This document shows, one piece after another, positions 1 through 11,191 of a stretch of DNA of 64,000 nucleotides. Under the pieces are notes generated by a model. It worked only from the letters and a program-made list of their open reading frames with translations. It was not told where the DNA came from and made no database searches. The stretch is from Candidatus Latescibacterota bacterium (GTDB taxonomy: Bacteria; Latescibacterota; UBA2968; UBA8231): positions 22,501-86,500 of the forward strand of contig JAJDUT010000078.1 in NCBI GenBank assembly GCA_022826515.1. The letters are read 5' to 3'. Position 1 is the stretch's first letter, and each line of letters begins with the position of its first letter. A program made the position numbers and the translations under genes.

Positions 1-2204
<2,204 letters not shown>

Positions 2205-2283
2205 TTTACTGCCGCAGCAATACTGGAGTTTTGCATTGCTTTTGATGTGGGCCTGTATTCGGTTGTTGAAGAGAATTTGAGTT

Positions 2284-2401
2284 TTCCGGTGGTTATAGCG
2301 GAGGGGAAACACCTCTTCCCATTCCGAACAGAGCCGTTAAGCCCTCTTGCGCCGATGGTACTGCTGGGGTCGCCTAGTGGGAGAGTAGGACGCTGCCGGA
2401 T
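2284..2401 (+). rRNA. rrf: 5S ribosomal RNA
   Basis: The 5S rRNA starts about 80 bases after 23S, as in a standard rrn operon. The ends pair (TCCGGTGG with CGCTGCCGGA), and the conserved internal segments CATTCCGAACAGAG and GCGCCGATGGTACTG, followed by GGGAGAGTAGGACG, are all present. The 23S-5S spacer (2205-2283) shows no tRNA. Ends are accurate to a few bases. Confidence 0.93.
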
Positions 2402-2406
2402 TTTTC

Positions 2407-2440
2407 AAAAGCCCATCCCTTTGGGGGTGGGCTTTTTTGT
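2407..2440 (+). terminator. rho-independent terminator of the rrn operon
   Basis: An AAGCCCATCCC / GGGGTGGGCTT hairpin with a TTTG loop is followed directly by TTTTTT. It lies immediately after 5S, where the rRNA operon should end. Confidence 0.85.
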
Positions 2441-2456
2441 GTCTATGGAAAATACC

Positions 2457-2486
2457 TTGACAACGCCAAGGTAGGCCAATTAATTA
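2457..2486 (+). promoter_or_regulatory. candidate sigma-70 promoter for the EF-G-like gene
   Basis: A perfect -35 box TTGACA (2457-2462) is followed after 17-18 bases by an AT-rich, weak -10 (TTAATT or TAATTA). It lies between the rrn terminator and the AGGAGGA ribosome binding site at 2503-2509, so it could start transcription of the EF-G-like gene independently of the rRNA operon. The -10 match is poor. Confidence 0.35.
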
Positions 2487-2516
2487 AGCACTTCTCTTAA
2501 TTCAGGAGGAGTCAAA

Positions 2517-4586
2517 TTGAGCGAACAAACGAGGAATTTTTCTCTGTGTGGCCATAGCGGCGCAGGTAAAACAGCGCTGTCTGAGGCCATGTTATTCAAC
2601 ATGGGCGTCGTAAATCGCTTGGGACGCATTGATGACGGGACGACGACATCGGATTACGATTCGGCCGAGATTGAGCGCCAGATTTCGCTCAAGGTCTCTT
2701 TGCTGAATGGCCAGTGGCAGGATCATCACCTCAATATAATTGATACACCGGGGTATGCAGATTTTATCTCCGAGGCCAAGGCGGCACTGCGCGTGTCCGA
2801 CGCGATGGTCACTGTCGTCGATTCGGTTACCGGGATAGAGATCGGCACTGAGCGGACTTGGAATTTCGCTGCCGATTACAATTTGCCCCGGGTATTATTC
2901 ATCAACAAGATGGACCGCGCCGATGCAGACGCCGATCAGGTCTTAGAAATGCTTCAAGAGCGTTTTGGACGCCAAGTCGTGCCTTTGCAAATGGCGGTAA
3001 ATCCCGGCGAGGGATTCAACCATATTGTCGATATGGTTGCGATGAGATCCTATACGTACCAGGATGGCAAAGCCACAGAAGGAGACATACCTGACGAGGT
3101 CCAGAGCCGCGCCGAAGAGTTGCGCGAGCAATTGGTAGAATCCATCGCCGAGACCGACGAAGAACTGATGGAGAAGTATTTCAGCGAGGGCGAACTGACC
3201 ACAGAAGATATAGTTGCTGGTTTGCGTCAGGCCGTGTTAGGGCGCGAAATTTTTCCAGTCTTTTTTGGAGATGCTTATAACAATGTCGGCATTGATAGGC
3301 TGCTGGACGCCTTGGTGCAGTATGGGCCGTCGCCGGCCGAAGCGGCAGGACTCAGATTCCAGGATGGCGAGGAACAGGAAGTTGAGCTTGAAGGTACCGC
3401 TACTGCGCCCTTGGCTGCTTTGGTGTTCAAGACCTTGGCCGAGCAGCACGTAGGTGAGCTTTCTCTGCTGCGCCTTTTCTCTGGAGCGATCAAGCCCGGC
3501 GACGAAGTGGCCAACTCAAGCAAGCGCGCCGCCGAGCGCATTGGCCAGATTTATCACCTCAACGGCAATAAGCGGACCGAAGTCGCAAGTGCCGAGGCTG
3601 GCGATATCGTCGCCTTAGTCAAGCTCAAGAACACCCATACGACCGATACGCTTTGCGCCAAGGGCGCGTCGCTGCAACTTCCGGGCATTGCATTTCCAGA
3701 GCCGCTAATTCGCGTGGCTATTCACGCCAAGGAACAGGGCGGCGAGGATCGCGTCTCTACGGGGATTGCTCAGTTGCACGAGGAAGATCCGAGCTTCATC
3801 ATGAAATACGACGGTGAGGTCCGCCAAACGATCCTGCTGACCCAAGGAGAGTTGCATCTGGAAACTATCGTTAGCCGCCTGAAAGGGCGATTTGGCGTGG
3901 AGATTGAGATGGAGGTACCGCGGATTCCCTATCGAGAAACGATCCGCGGCAACGCTGATGCGCAATATCGGCACAAGAAGCAGTCGGGCGGACGGGGACA
4001 GTTTGGCGAGGTGTTTATACGCATTGCCCCTAAAGGGCGTGGTGAAGGTTTTGAGTTTCTCAATGAGGTCGTCGGCGGCAATATCCCAAGCAACTTCATC
4101 CCTGCGGTGGAAAAGGGGGTCGTCGAGACGCTGAGCGAGGGGCCAGTAGCCGGTTACCAAGTCATTGATGTGGCTGTTACTGTGTACGACGGTAAGCACC
4201 ACCCGGTAGATTCCGATGAAGTTTCTTTTAAGTTGGCCGGCTCCCACGCCTTCAGGGATGCCTTCATCAAAGCCAAGCCAGTTCTGCTAGAGCCTATTTA
4301 CCAGCTAGAGATTACGGTGCCCGAGGAATTTATGGGCGACGTAATGGGCGACCTCTCGTCGCGGCGCGGTCGGATCAGCGGCATGGACGCGGACGGCCAT
4401 TTCCAAGTCATCCGCGCTGAGGCCCCCTTAGCCGAAATAGACCGTTATGCCACGTTGCTGCGCTCCATGACGCAGGGCAAGGGATTCCATGCACAGCGAT
4501 TCGACCGCTACGAGGAAGTTCCCGGGGATATCATGGCTAAAGTCGTCGAAAACTCGCAAAAAAATAAGGGCAAAGAAGCAGCCTGA
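2517..4586 (+). CDS. EF-G-like translational GTPase (FusA2-type paralog)
   Basis: A 689-residue ribosome-associated translational GTPase. The G-domain motifs are clear: GHSGAGKT (residues 12-19), DTPG (76-79) and NKMD (130-133), followed by the EF-G domains II-V, including the TPYRETI-like domain IV start and the C-terminal SSRRGRISGMD region. The P-loop GHSGAGKT rather than the canonical GHIDxGKT, and the overall form, match the EF-G-like paralogs of many phyla, whose role is less defined than that of canonical EF-G. The start is TTG at 2517 with a strong AGGAGGA ribosome binding site 7 bases upstream. The gene stands alone directly behind an rRNA operon, not in a str operon with rpsL, rpsG and tuf. 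Whether this genome has a second, canonical fusA cannot be seen here. Confidence 0.9.
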   Translation: MSEQTRNFSLCGHSGAGKTALSEAMLFNMGVVNRLGRIDDGTTTSDYDSAEIERQISLKVSLLNGQWQDHHLNIIDTPGYADFISEAKAALRVSDAMVTVVDSVTGIEIGTERTWNFAADYNLPRVLFINKMDRADADADQVLEMLQERFGRQVVPLQMAVNPGEGFNHIVDMVAMRSYTYQDGKATEGDIPDEVQSRAEELREQLVESIAETDEELMEKYFSEGELTTEDIVAGLRQAVLGREIFPVFFGDAYNNVGIDRLLDALVQYGPSPAEAAGLRFQDGEEQEVELEGTATAPLAALVFKTLAEQHVGELSLLRLFSGAIKPGDEVANSSKRAAERIGQIYHLNGNKRTEVASAEAGDIVALVKLKNTHTTDTLCAKGASLQLPGIAFPEPLIRVAIHAKEQGGEDRVSTGIAQLHEEDPSFIMKYDGEVRQTILLTQGELHLETIVSRLKGRFGVEIEMEVPRIPYRETIRGNADAQYRHKKQSGGRGQFGEVFIRIAPKGRGEGFEFLNEVVGGNIPSNFIPAVEKGVVETLSEGPVAGYQVIDVAVTVYDGKHHPVDSDEVSFKLAGSHAFRDAFIKAKPVLLEPIYQLEITVPEEFMGDVMGDLSSRRGRISGMDADGHFQVIRAEAPLAEIDRYATLLRSMTQGKGFHAQRFDRYEEVPGDIMAKVVENSQKNKGKEAA

Positions 4587-4607
4587 GTGACTTGCTTTTA
4601 CCCGTTG

Positions 4608-4650
4608 CGAAGGGCGGTCGGCCAAAGCGGTCGGCGGCCCTTTGCTTTTT
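4608..4650 (+). terminator. probable terminator after the EF-G-like gene
   Basis: A GAAGGGC ... GCCCTTT outer stem with an inner CGGCC/GGTCG stem is followed by GCTTTTT. The stem has a bulge, so this is a weaker call than the rrn terminator. It separates the EF-G-like gene from yebC. Confidence 0.5.
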
Positions 4651-4769
4651 GTATTGCGCGGGGTTTTTTTATCTTAATACTGTCATAGAAAACAGTCGAC
4701 TTTCTCCGAACGGTGCTTCTGCTTTGAGTAGTGAGAGTTCGGGCGGGGATTGGTAAGGAGATACAGCCG

Positions 4770-5528
4770 ATGTCTGGCCACTCCAAATGGAGTACAATCA
4801 AGCGCAAAAAAGGTGCCAACGATGCCAAGCGCGGCAAAATTTTTACGAAGTTGATCCGCGAGATTTCAGTGGCGGCCCGCAGCGGAGGTGATGAAGGGGC
4901 CAATCCAAGTCTGCGCACGGCAGTCCAGAATGCCAAAGCGGCCAATATGCCCGCAGCAACTATTGAGCGCGCCATACGCCGAGGCACTGGCGACGAGCCG
5001 GGGGCGATATACGAGGAAGGACTCTTTGAAGGCTATGGCCTCGGTGGGGTGGCCATCATCGTCGAAACCTTATCGGACAACCGCAACCGCACGGTTTCCG
5101 AAATTCGCCATGTATTTACTAAATACAACGGCAACCTCGCAGAGAGTGGGGCGGTAGCTTGGATGTTTGAACACAAGGGCGTTATCGAAGTAGAAAAGGC
5201 CAATGTCTCCGAAGACGACCTCCTACTGGCGATCGTAGATGCCGGAGGTGAGGATATCCAAGATGGCGACCAAGTCCACGAAGTAACGACTCCAGTTGCC
5301 GACTTGGAGCCGGTTAAAAAGGCACTAGAGGACAACGGCATTGCCTTCGCCCAAGCGACGTTGGCTTGGATGCCCAAACGCGAAACCATGCTCGAAGTAC
5401 AAGGCGAAGAGGCCGAGAAAATTATCCGCCTCCTCGAAGCATTGGAGGATCTAGACGACGTACAGAAGGTCTTTTCCAATTTCGACCTCCGCGAAGACGA
5501 GCTCGAAAAACTCATGGCTCAGGCCTAG
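4770..5528 (+). CDS. yebC: YebC/PmpR-family protein
   Basis: A 252-residue cytoplasmic protein of the YebC family, members of which act as DNA-binding regulators or ease translation of polyproline stretches. The N-terminus MSGHSKWSTIKRKKGANDAK is the family signature, and the three-domain length is typical. I start it at the ATG at 4770, just after an AAGGAG ribosome binding site, rather than at an in-frame upstream GTG, because the family begins exactly at MSGHSKW. It lies just upstream of ruvC-ruvA-ruvB, a conserved order in many bacteria, with only 12 bases to ruvC, so cotranscription is likely. Confidence 0.95.
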   Translation: MSGHSKWSTIKRKKGANDAKRGKIFTKLIREISVAARSGGDEGANPSLRTAVQNAKAANMPAATIERAIRRGTGDEPGAIYEEGLFEGYGLGGVAIIVETLSDNRNRTVSEIRHVFTKYNGNLAESGAVAWMFEHKGVIEVEKANVSEDDLLLAIVDAGGEDIQDGDQVHEVTTPVADLEPVKKALEDNGIAFAQATLAWMPKRETMLEVQGEEAEKIIRLLEALEDLDDVQKVFSNFDLREDELEKLMAQA

Positions 5529-5540
5529 TAGGGCTTCGCT

Positions 5541-6080
5541 TTGCTTGTCCTTGGAGTAGATCCTAGCAGCACGAGCACGGGCTACGGCTTCGTCGAATAC
5601 AGCAGGCGCAAGGCTCGCTATGTTGACTGCGGTTGTATTCGCTCTAAGGAAGATGCGTTTGAGGATCGGCTGGTGTACATGTTCGATGAGATGACGCGGC
5701 TCATCGGCGAATACGCCCCAGATGAGGGCGCGATCGAAACTACTTTTTTTGGCAAGGACGCCACCGCGGCGGCCAAGCTGGGCCAAGCGCGAGGTTGTCT
5801 GATCATCGCCATGCGCAAAGCCGACTTGCCCATTGCCCACTATACGCCGACGATGGTTAAAAAATCAGTGACCGGAAATGGCCAAGCCACCAAGCAACAG
5901 GTACAATTCATGGTAACCCGCAGTTTGGGTCTGAAGGAACGGCCCAAGCCTCTTGATGCATCAGACGCCTTGGCTATCGCGCTATGCCACACCCAGCAGT
6001 CCGGCCGGGTTTTAAGCGAGGGCCGAGGACAGCGCAAGCCCGAGATAGAGGCCTTGCTCAGCCGCATGGTCCGGCGTTAG
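5541..6080 (+). CDS. ruvC: Holliday junction resolvase RuvC
   Basis: A 179-residue endonuclease that cuts four-way DNA junctions during recombinational repair, working with the RuvAB branch-migration motor. The acidic catalytic residues expected of the family are visible: Asp7 in LGVDPSS, Glu66 in AIETTFF, and Asp139/Asp142 in LDASDALAIALCH. The start is TTG at 5541, which places LVLGVDP at the N-terminus as in other RuvC proteins. It is 8 bases upstream of ruvA. Confidence 0.96.
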   Translation: MLVLGVDPSSTSTGYGFVEYSRRKARYVDCGCIRSKEDAFEDRLVYMFDEMTRLIGEYAPDEGAIETTFFGKDATAAAKLGQARGCLIIAMRKADLPIAHYTPTMVKKSVTGNGQATKQQVQFMVTRSLGLKERPKPLDASDALAIALCHTQQSGRVLSEGRGQRKPEIEALLSRMVRR

Positions 6081-6088
6081 GTATATCC

Positions 6089-6679
6089 GTGATAACACAC
6101 CTGCGCGGCACACTCCTATCCAAATCACCTACCTATGCCGTCGTCGACGTCGGGGGCGTGGGTTATGGCTTAGCCATATCCCTGATTACTTTCGACCAAC
6201 TACCCCCAGCCTCCGAGGCGGTCCATTTGTCCACCTATCTCTACGTGCGCGAAGACCGCATGGAGCTTTTCGGCTTCGCCGATGAGGAAGAGCGGGAGGT
6301 CTTCGAGTTGCTGATCGGCGTTTCAGGCATTGGCCCTCATTCGGCGTTGACCGTGCTGTCGGGCATGACCCTGCGCGATTTGCAGGAGGCCATCTTGCAA
6401 GAGCGCGTAACCGAACTGACGGCGATAAAGGGCATTGGTCGCAAGACTGCGGAACGCTTGGTGCTCGACCTAAAGGACAAGGTCCACTTGAGTGCCCCGG
6501 TGACCGGCGAAGCGGCCTCGGAGGCCAAACCTGGCGCAACCGACGAAGCGGCAAAGGCTCTGATGACGTTAGGATACGCAGCGCCTGCCGCGCGCCAAGC
6601 GGTGCGCAGGGCCGTCGAAAAGCACGGCACCGACCTGAGTGTGCAACAGCTACTCAAACTGGCCCTCAAGGAGCGCTGA
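6089..6679 (+). CDS. ruvA: Holliday junction DNA-binding protein RuvA
   Basis: A 196-residue junction-binding subunit that loads RuvB hexamers onto Holliday junctions. The OB-fold N-terminal part carries LRGTLLSKSP...VVDVGGVGYGL; the helix-hairpin-helix region reads LLIGVSGIGPHSAL and AIKGIGRKTAERLVLDLKDK; a C-terminal RuvB-binding three-helix domain follows a linker. The frame stays open upstream through ruvC, but the GTG at 6089 gives the canonical start just before HLRGTLL, so I use it. ruvB follows 10 bases later. Confidence 0.95.
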   Translation: MITHLRGTLLSKSPTYAVVDVGGVGYGLAISLITFDQLPPASEAVHLSTYLYVREDRMELFGFADEEEREVFELLIGVSGIGPHSALTVLSGMTLRDLQEAILQERVTELTAIKGIGRKTAERLVLDLKDKVHLSAPVTGEAASEAKPGATDEAAKALMTLGYAAPAARQAVRRAVEKHGTDLSVQQLLKLALKER

Positions 6680-6689
6680 AGGCTCGGCT

Positions 6690-7715
6690 ATGGACCATCG
6701 ACCCATAGATCCTAGTGGTGGAGACGACGACCTTCAGTTCGACAATACGCTGCGTCCTCAGTCCCTGGCCGAGATGCTCGGCCAGGAGAAGACCAAGCAG
6801 CAGCTTGGCATTGCCATTGAAGCTGCCCGGCAGCGCGGCGAAGCCATGGATCACGTGCTGCTATACGGTCCGCCCGGTCTGGGCAAGACGACGCTTGCCT
6901 ACGTGATCGCCAAAGAGCTAGGCGTTGAAATCTATCCCACGTCAGGGCCATTGCTCGAGCGTCCGAGCGATCTGGCTGGCATGCTCACGACCATGGAGCC
7001 GCGCGACGTGCTCTTCATCGACGAGATTCACCGCGTCAACCGCGTGGTCGAAGAATACCTGTACTCGGCGATGGAGGACTTCAAAATTGACATCATCATC
7101 GACCAAGGCCCGGCGGCCCGCTCGGTCAGCGTACCGTTGGAGCCTTTTACCTTAATCGGGGCCACGACGCGCCAAGGCTTGTTGACTTCGCCGATGCGCG
7201 CGCGCTTTGGACTTATTGCCCATCTCGACTACTACTCGGTCGCCGAACTCGCCGCGATCGTCAAGCGCGATGCTCGCCTACTGGATTTATCGGTCTCAGA
7301 GTCGGGCGCGATGGAACTTGCCCGTCGCTCCCGCGGCACGGCGCGGATTGCCAAGCGCTGGCTGCGCCGCGCGCGCGATTTTGCCCAAGTGGAAGGCGAA
7401 GGCAAGATCGATGCCGAGGTGGTGCAAAAGGCACTCGTCATCCAGGATGTCGATGAGATGGGGCTCGATAAGATGGATATCACGTTGCTGCGGGCCATTA
7501 TTGAAAGATTTAACGGCGGCCCGGTCGGCCTAAGCAATCTGGCGGCCACAATCGGCGAGGAGGCCGAGACAATCGAGGAAGTGGTCGAGCCTTATTTGAT
7601 CAAAGAAGGGTTTATTAAGCGCACCCCCAAGGGCCGCGTAGCCATGCCGCGAGCTTGGGAGCGCCTTGGCTTCGAGCCACCACCAAGCCCCGGCGAGCAA
7701 TTGGAGCTTCTATGA
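6690..7715 (+). CDS. ruvB: Holliday junction branch-migration helicase RuvB
   Basis: A 341-residue AAA+ ATPase motor. Walker A is GPPGLGKT (60-67), Walker B FIDEIHR with Asp111-Glu112, sensor 1 in LIGATTR, followed by the arginine-finger segment SPMRARFG and a C-terminal winged helix (QGLLTSP...GFIKRTPKGRVAM). The ATG at 6690 gives a normal N-terminus (DNTLRPQSLAEMLGQE); an upstream in-frame alternative would overlap ruvA and add nonconserved residues. It overlaps tsaB by 4 bases (ATGA), implying translational coupling. Confidence 0.96.
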   Translation: MDHRPIDPSGGDDDLQFDNTLRPQSLAEMLGQEKTKQQLGIAIEAARQRGEAMDHVLLYGPPGLGKTTLAYVIAKELGVEIYPTSGPLLERPSDLAGMLTTMEPRDVLFIDEIHRVNRVVEEYLYSAMEDFKIDIIIDQGPAARSVSVPLEPFTLIGATTRQGLLTSPMRARFGLIAHLDYYSVAELAAIVKRDARLLDLSVSESGAMELARRSRGTARIAKRWLRRARDFAQVEGEGKIDAEVVQKALVIQDVDEMGLDKMDITLLRAIIERFNGGPVGLSNLAATIGEEAETIEEVVEPYLIKEGFIKRTPKGRVAMPRAWERLGFEPPPSPGEQLELL

Positions 7716-8410
7716 GCGCGAATGGCCACGACGTGATTCTGGCATTGGACACGGCTACCCCGGTCGGCAGCGTGGCACTCTGCGCGGCAGCAGGGATCGT
7801 CGTCAGCCGCTATTTCGACGTGGGATTGCAGCATTCACAGCGGCTCTTCGGCGAGGTAGAGGCAGCACTAGAGGCCGCAGACATGGATGTCGAGGGAGTA
7901 CGGGCCGTAGCCGTCGCGATTGGGCCGGGGTCGTTTACTGGCCTGCGGATTGGGCTGAGTGCAGCTAAGGGCTTGTGTTTGGCTGCGGGCAAGGATTTAG
8001 TGACCGTTTCAACGCTGGAAGCCCTCGCTGCTCGTCTGCCCTTTGCCCACGTGCCTGTTTGTACTGTCCTCGACGCGCGCAAGCGCGAGGTCTATGCCGC
8101 ACTCTACGACACGGCGACGGGCGTTCCGGTCGAACTGGCACCGCCCCGGGCCATCGCGCCAGCGCAGTTGACCCAAGAGCGTGCTAACGCGCCGACGATT
8201 TTCACTGGGGACGGAGCTACGGCCTATCGCGAGCTGTTGGCGGGCGATCCAGCCGCGCAATTTGCCCCCCTGCCCTGCGCCCGTCCCGACGCCGGAACTA
8301 TTGGCTGGCTGGCGCTATCCAAGCTGGAGCAGGGCCAAACTGCGGACCTAGCCTCAGTGGAACCCGATTACTTGCGCTCGCCCGATGCTCGTCCCCTAGC
8401 GCGGGCATGA
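7712..8410 (+). CDS. tsaB: tRNA t6A biosynthesis protein TsaB
   Basis: A 232-residue ASKHA-fold protein that partners with TsaD and TsaE to make N6-threonylcarbamoyl-adenosine at position 37 of ANN-decoding tRNAs. Visible features: the N-terminal LALDTATPVGSVAL strand pair, the hallmark GPGSFTGLRIGLSAAKGL near residue 70, and LDARKREVYAALY. It starts inside the ruvB stop (ATGA overlap) and its own end overlaps rimI by ATGA, so ruvB-tsaB-rimI look translationally coupled. tsaB next to rimI is a widely conserved pairing. Confidence 0.93.
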   Translation: MSANGHDVILALDTATPVGSVALCAAAGIVVSRYFDVGLQHSQRLFGEVEAALEAADMDVEGVRAVAVAIGPGSFTGLRIGLSAAKGLCLAAGKDLVTVSTLEALAARLPFAHVPVCTVLDARKREVYAALYDTATGVPVELAPPRAIAPAQLTQERANAPTIFTGDGATAYRELLAGDPAAQFAPLPCARPDAGTIGWLALSKLEQGQTADLASVEPDYLRSPDARPLARA

Positions 8411-8862
8411 GCGGCGAGAGTCGCTTCGTTTCGTTAGGGCCGATCCACCTACATCGCTTGATGGAGATTGAGCGAGGTTCTTTCGCCAATCCGTGGAGCG
8501 AGGCCGATTTTTATTACTTACTTGCCGATAGAGATGCCCTGTGTTTGGGGCTTTTGCACCGTGGCGAGCTAATCGGCTACGCGCTGGGTTATTTCGCCGG
8601 CCGCGATTTTCACCTCGCCAATCTCGCGGTAGATCCGGCATATCGGAACCGGGGGTGGGGTGGGCAGTTGTTGGGGCAGATGTTGCGCGTGGCCGCAGAG
8701 CAGGGCGCTAGTCGCTGTGCGCTCGAAGTGCGTTCGGCAAATCGGGCTGCGCGAGCGCTCTATTGCAAGGCGGGGTTTCGGATCGTAGGGCGGCGGGTGG
8801 CGTACTACAGCGATCCCCCAGACGATGCCGTTTTAATGGAATGCAACATAGAGATTTTGTAA
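8407..8862 (+). CDS. rimI: RimI-type GNAT N-acetyltransferase
   Basis: A 151-residue GNAT-fold acetyltransferase expected to acetylate an N-terminal residue of a ribosomal protein (S18 in E. coli). The acetyl-CoA-binding motif is seen as LAVDPAYRNRGWGGQLLGQM, preceded by FHLANLAV and followed by LEVRSANRAARALYCKAGF, all typical of RimI. It is coupled by an ATGA overlap to tsaB. The exact substrate is inferred from family and context only. Confidence 0.88.
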   Translation: MSGESRFVSLGPIHLHRLMEIERGSFANPWSEADFYYLLADRDALCLGLLHRGELIGYALGYFAGRDFHLANLAVDPAYRNRGWGGQLLGQMLRVAAEQGASRCALEVRSANRAARALYCKAGFRIVGRRVAYYSDPPDDAVLMECNIEIL

Positions 8863-8933
8863 TTTATTTATTATACTCTAACTCTTTCTAGCGCAATAAC
8901 TGCCGAAGCCCATAACAGTAGAAGAGGGATGCG

Positions 8934-10043
8934 ATGGCTGAAGTAATCCTGAAGAATATCCGCAAAGTGTACGACAAAGAAGTGGTAGCGGTGGACGACG
9001 CCAATATCGAGATCAAGGACAAAGAATTCGTGGTACTAGTCGGCCCTTCGGGCTGCGGCAAGTCCACGACGTTGCGAATGATCGCCGGGCTTGAGGAAAT
9101 CACCGCCGGCGAGATTTCGATAGATGGAACGATCGTCAACGACGTGCCCCCCAAGGACCGCGATATCGCCATGGTATTTCAGAATTACGCGCTCTATCCG
9201 CACATGAGCGTCTATCAAAACATGGCCTTTGGACTCAAGCTGCGGAAATATGCCAAAGACGAGATTGAGGCGCGGGTGCAAGAAGCAGCCGATATACTCG
9301 GCATCCAAGAATTGCTAGAGCGCAAGCCCAAAGCGCTTTCGGGCGGTCAGCGCCAGCGCGTGGCAGTGGGGCGCGCCATTGTCCGCAAGCCCAAGGTATT
9401 TCTCTTTGACGAACCGCTCTCCAACCTCGACGCCAAGCTGAGGGTGCAGATGCGCACCGAGATCAGCAAGTTGCACACCCGCTTAGGGGCCACCATGGTG
9501 TACGTGACGCACGACCAAGTCGAGGCCATGACCATGGGAGACCGCATCGTGGTCATGCGCGATGGCCTAATCCAGCAAATCGACAAGCCCCTCCATCTCT
9601 ACAACAAACCCGTCAACCAGTTCGTCGCCGGTTTTATCGGCAGCCCCTCCATGAACTTCATCCGCGGCACGCTGACCTCCAACGGCAGCGGTCTAGTCTT
9701 CGACGAAGGCAATGTGCAGCTTTCTCTGCCCGCCGGCCACGGCGACCAGCTAGGCAGCCACTTGGGTCAGGAAGTGACGCTGGGCATCCGCCCGGAAGAC
9801 ATCCACGACCCGGATACTATTGGCCGCAATGTCGAGACCGTCGAAATTGCGGCCAAGGTCGAAGTGGTCGAACCGATGGGCAACGAGGTCTTTCTCAATC
9901 TGACCACCGGCAAGACCGCTTTTGTCGCCCGCGTCGATCCGCTGCACATGCCGCAAGTTGACCAAACGGTGCGGTTGGTCGTCGAGATCGACAAAGCCCA
10001 CTTTTTTGCTCTGGACAACCAAGAGAGCCTGTTGCAGAAATAG
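8934..10043 (+). CDS. MalK/UgpC-type ABC transporter ATP-binding protein
   Basis: A 369-residue nucleotide-binding subunit of carbohydrate (CUT1-type) importers, acting on the cytoplasmic face of the inner membrane. Walker A is GPSGCGKST (from residue 37), Q-loop [12 protein letters not shown], signature LSGGQRQR (from 135), Walker B VFLFDE (155-160) followed by [10 protein letters not shown], and switch His193 in VTHDQ. The C-terminal region has the TOBE-like regulatory fold ([16 protein letters not shown]). No permease or sugar-binding gene is adjacent, so it may be an orphan ATPase serving several importers, as described for MsmX-type proteins. Its ATG is preceded by a GAAGAGGG ribosome binding site. 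A TATACT element at 8872-8877 could be a -10, but no convincing -35 accompanies it. Confidence 0.93.
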   Translation: MAEVILKNIRKVYDKEVVAVDDANIEIKDKEFVVLVGPSGCGKSTTLRMIAGLEEITAGEISIDGTIVNDVPPKDRDIAMVFQNYALYPHMSVYQNMAFGLKLRKYAKDEIEARVQEAADILGIQELLERKPKALSGGQRQRVAVGRAIVRKPKVFLFDEPLSNLDAKLRVQMRTEISKLHTRLGATMVYVTHDQVEAMTMGDRIVVMRDGLIQQIDKPLHLYNKPVNQFVAGFIGSPSMNFIRGTLTSNGSGLVFDEGNVQLSLPAGHGDQLGSHLGQEVTLGIRPEDIHDPDTIGRNVETVEIAAKVEVVEPMGNEVFLNLTTGKTAFVARVDPLHMPQVDQTVRLVVEIDKAHFFALDNQESLLQK

Positions 10044-10051
10044 GGATTGGC

Positions 10052-11191
10052 TTGGACAGCACGGGCGGCACCCCGCACTCCGGGGAGTTTAGCGATCTGG
10101 CCCGTCGAGATCGGGCTGGGGCCGTGGCCGCAGCGTGGCTCGAATCGGGCCGCATTCCTCATGCGGTTCTCATCTGCGGAGCCGAGGGAACCGGCAAACG
10201 ACGCTTTGCACTCGCGTGGGCAAAAGCCCTGTTGTGTACAGACAGCGGCCCTGCTGCCTGCAATCGTTGCCCGAGTTGTCGCAAGGTTGCTTCGTTCATA
10301 CATCCCGACCTCCACACTGCATTGCCACTACCTCCGTGCCGAGGCAAGCAGCGGCTTGCGCTGGCGGACTTGCGCGAGTCCGTAGTGGAGTACGTTCACG
10401 GCGCGGGCGCAGCTATCCCCGGCAATGCCAATATCGCGGTGGAGCACCTGCGCCAGTTGCAAAGGGAGTTGGCGTTTGCGCCGACGGAATCCCAGCGCAA
10501 AGTCGGCCTAATTTTCGCCGCCGAGCGAATGCACCCGGCAGGTGCCAATTCGCTGCTCAAGCTCTTGGAAGAGCCACCGCCCCGGGCCGTCATCGCGCTG
10601 GTTTCGGCGGCACCAGAGCGCGTTTTGCCCACCGTGCTCTCGCGCTGCCAGCGCATGATTTTGAGTCCCTTAGATGCAGCGACCTTGCGGGCGCAGCTCG
10701 AACAAGAGGGCGTGACTGGAGAGCGTTTGGAACTGGCCGTGCGCATGGGGGCTGGCTCGTTGCAGCAGGCCAAAGAAGTGGCTGCCGGGGCGTTTGACGG
10801 AACGCGGCAGCTAGTTGAGTCGTTTCTCAGTGGTGGCTCGGAGCAGCGGGACGCGATCTATTGGAGCGTCCTCGCGGAGTTGGGGGGGGACCGGGGACAA
10901 TTAGAGCGTTTTTTGCAAGTCTGTGTCCTCTATCTGCGGGATCTCTTCCTGTTGGCGCACGGCCAAGGCGCGTCCGTCGTCCAAGTAGATCGGCGTCCTT
11001 ATTTGGAAAACCTACTAGAAAAAATAGACGCGGCCCGAGTCGCCTTGGAGATCGACCGGGTGGCCGAGGCTTTAGGGCACAATGCCAATCCGCAGTTGGT
11101 GCTGACCGACCTGTGGCGCGGCTTGCGCCGAGGGGGAACAGCCCGGATGCCGCCACCCGACCCCAGCTTGGTGAGGGCGCGACGTTGGTAA
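10052..11191 (+). CDS. holB: DNA polymerase III delta' subunit
   Basis: A 379-residue clamp-loader AAA+ subunit that helps open the sliding clamp. The N-terminal part has a P-loop-like CGAEGTGKRRFA, a zinc-ribbon CNRCPSC preceded by another cysteine, and SLLKLLEEPPPRAVIALVSA followed by the sensor/SRC motif LPTVLSRCQR. The start is TTG at 10052, giving a slightly long N-terminal tail; a start a little further in is possible. It overlaps ksgA by 7 bases. dnaX, the clamp-loader ATPase, is encoded elsewhere in this window. Confidence 0.88.
   Translation: MDSTGGTPHSGEFSDLARRDRAGAVAAAWLESGRIPHAVLICGAEGTGKRRFALAWAKALLCTDSGPAACNRCPSCRKVASFIHPDLHTALPLPPCRGKQRLALADLRESVVEYVHGAGAAIPGNANIAVEHLRQLQRELAFAPTESQRKVGLIFAAERMHPAGANSLLKLLEEPPPRAVIALVSAAPERVLPTVLSRCQRMILSPLDAATLRAQLEQEGVTGERLELAVRMGAGSLQQAKEVAAGAFDGTRQLVESFLSGGSEQRDAIYWSVLAELGGDRGQLERFLQVCVLYLRDLFLLAHGQGASVVQVDRRPYLENLLEKIDAARVALEIDRVAEALGHNANPQLVLTDLWRGLRRGGTARMPPPDPSLVRARRW

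Noticed and set aside
10135..10797. A 220-codon frame overlapping holB in another phase
   Set aside because: holB shows clear clamp-loader motifs across the same DNA; the alternative frame is Arg/Ala-rich as expected from a shifted GC-rich gene.
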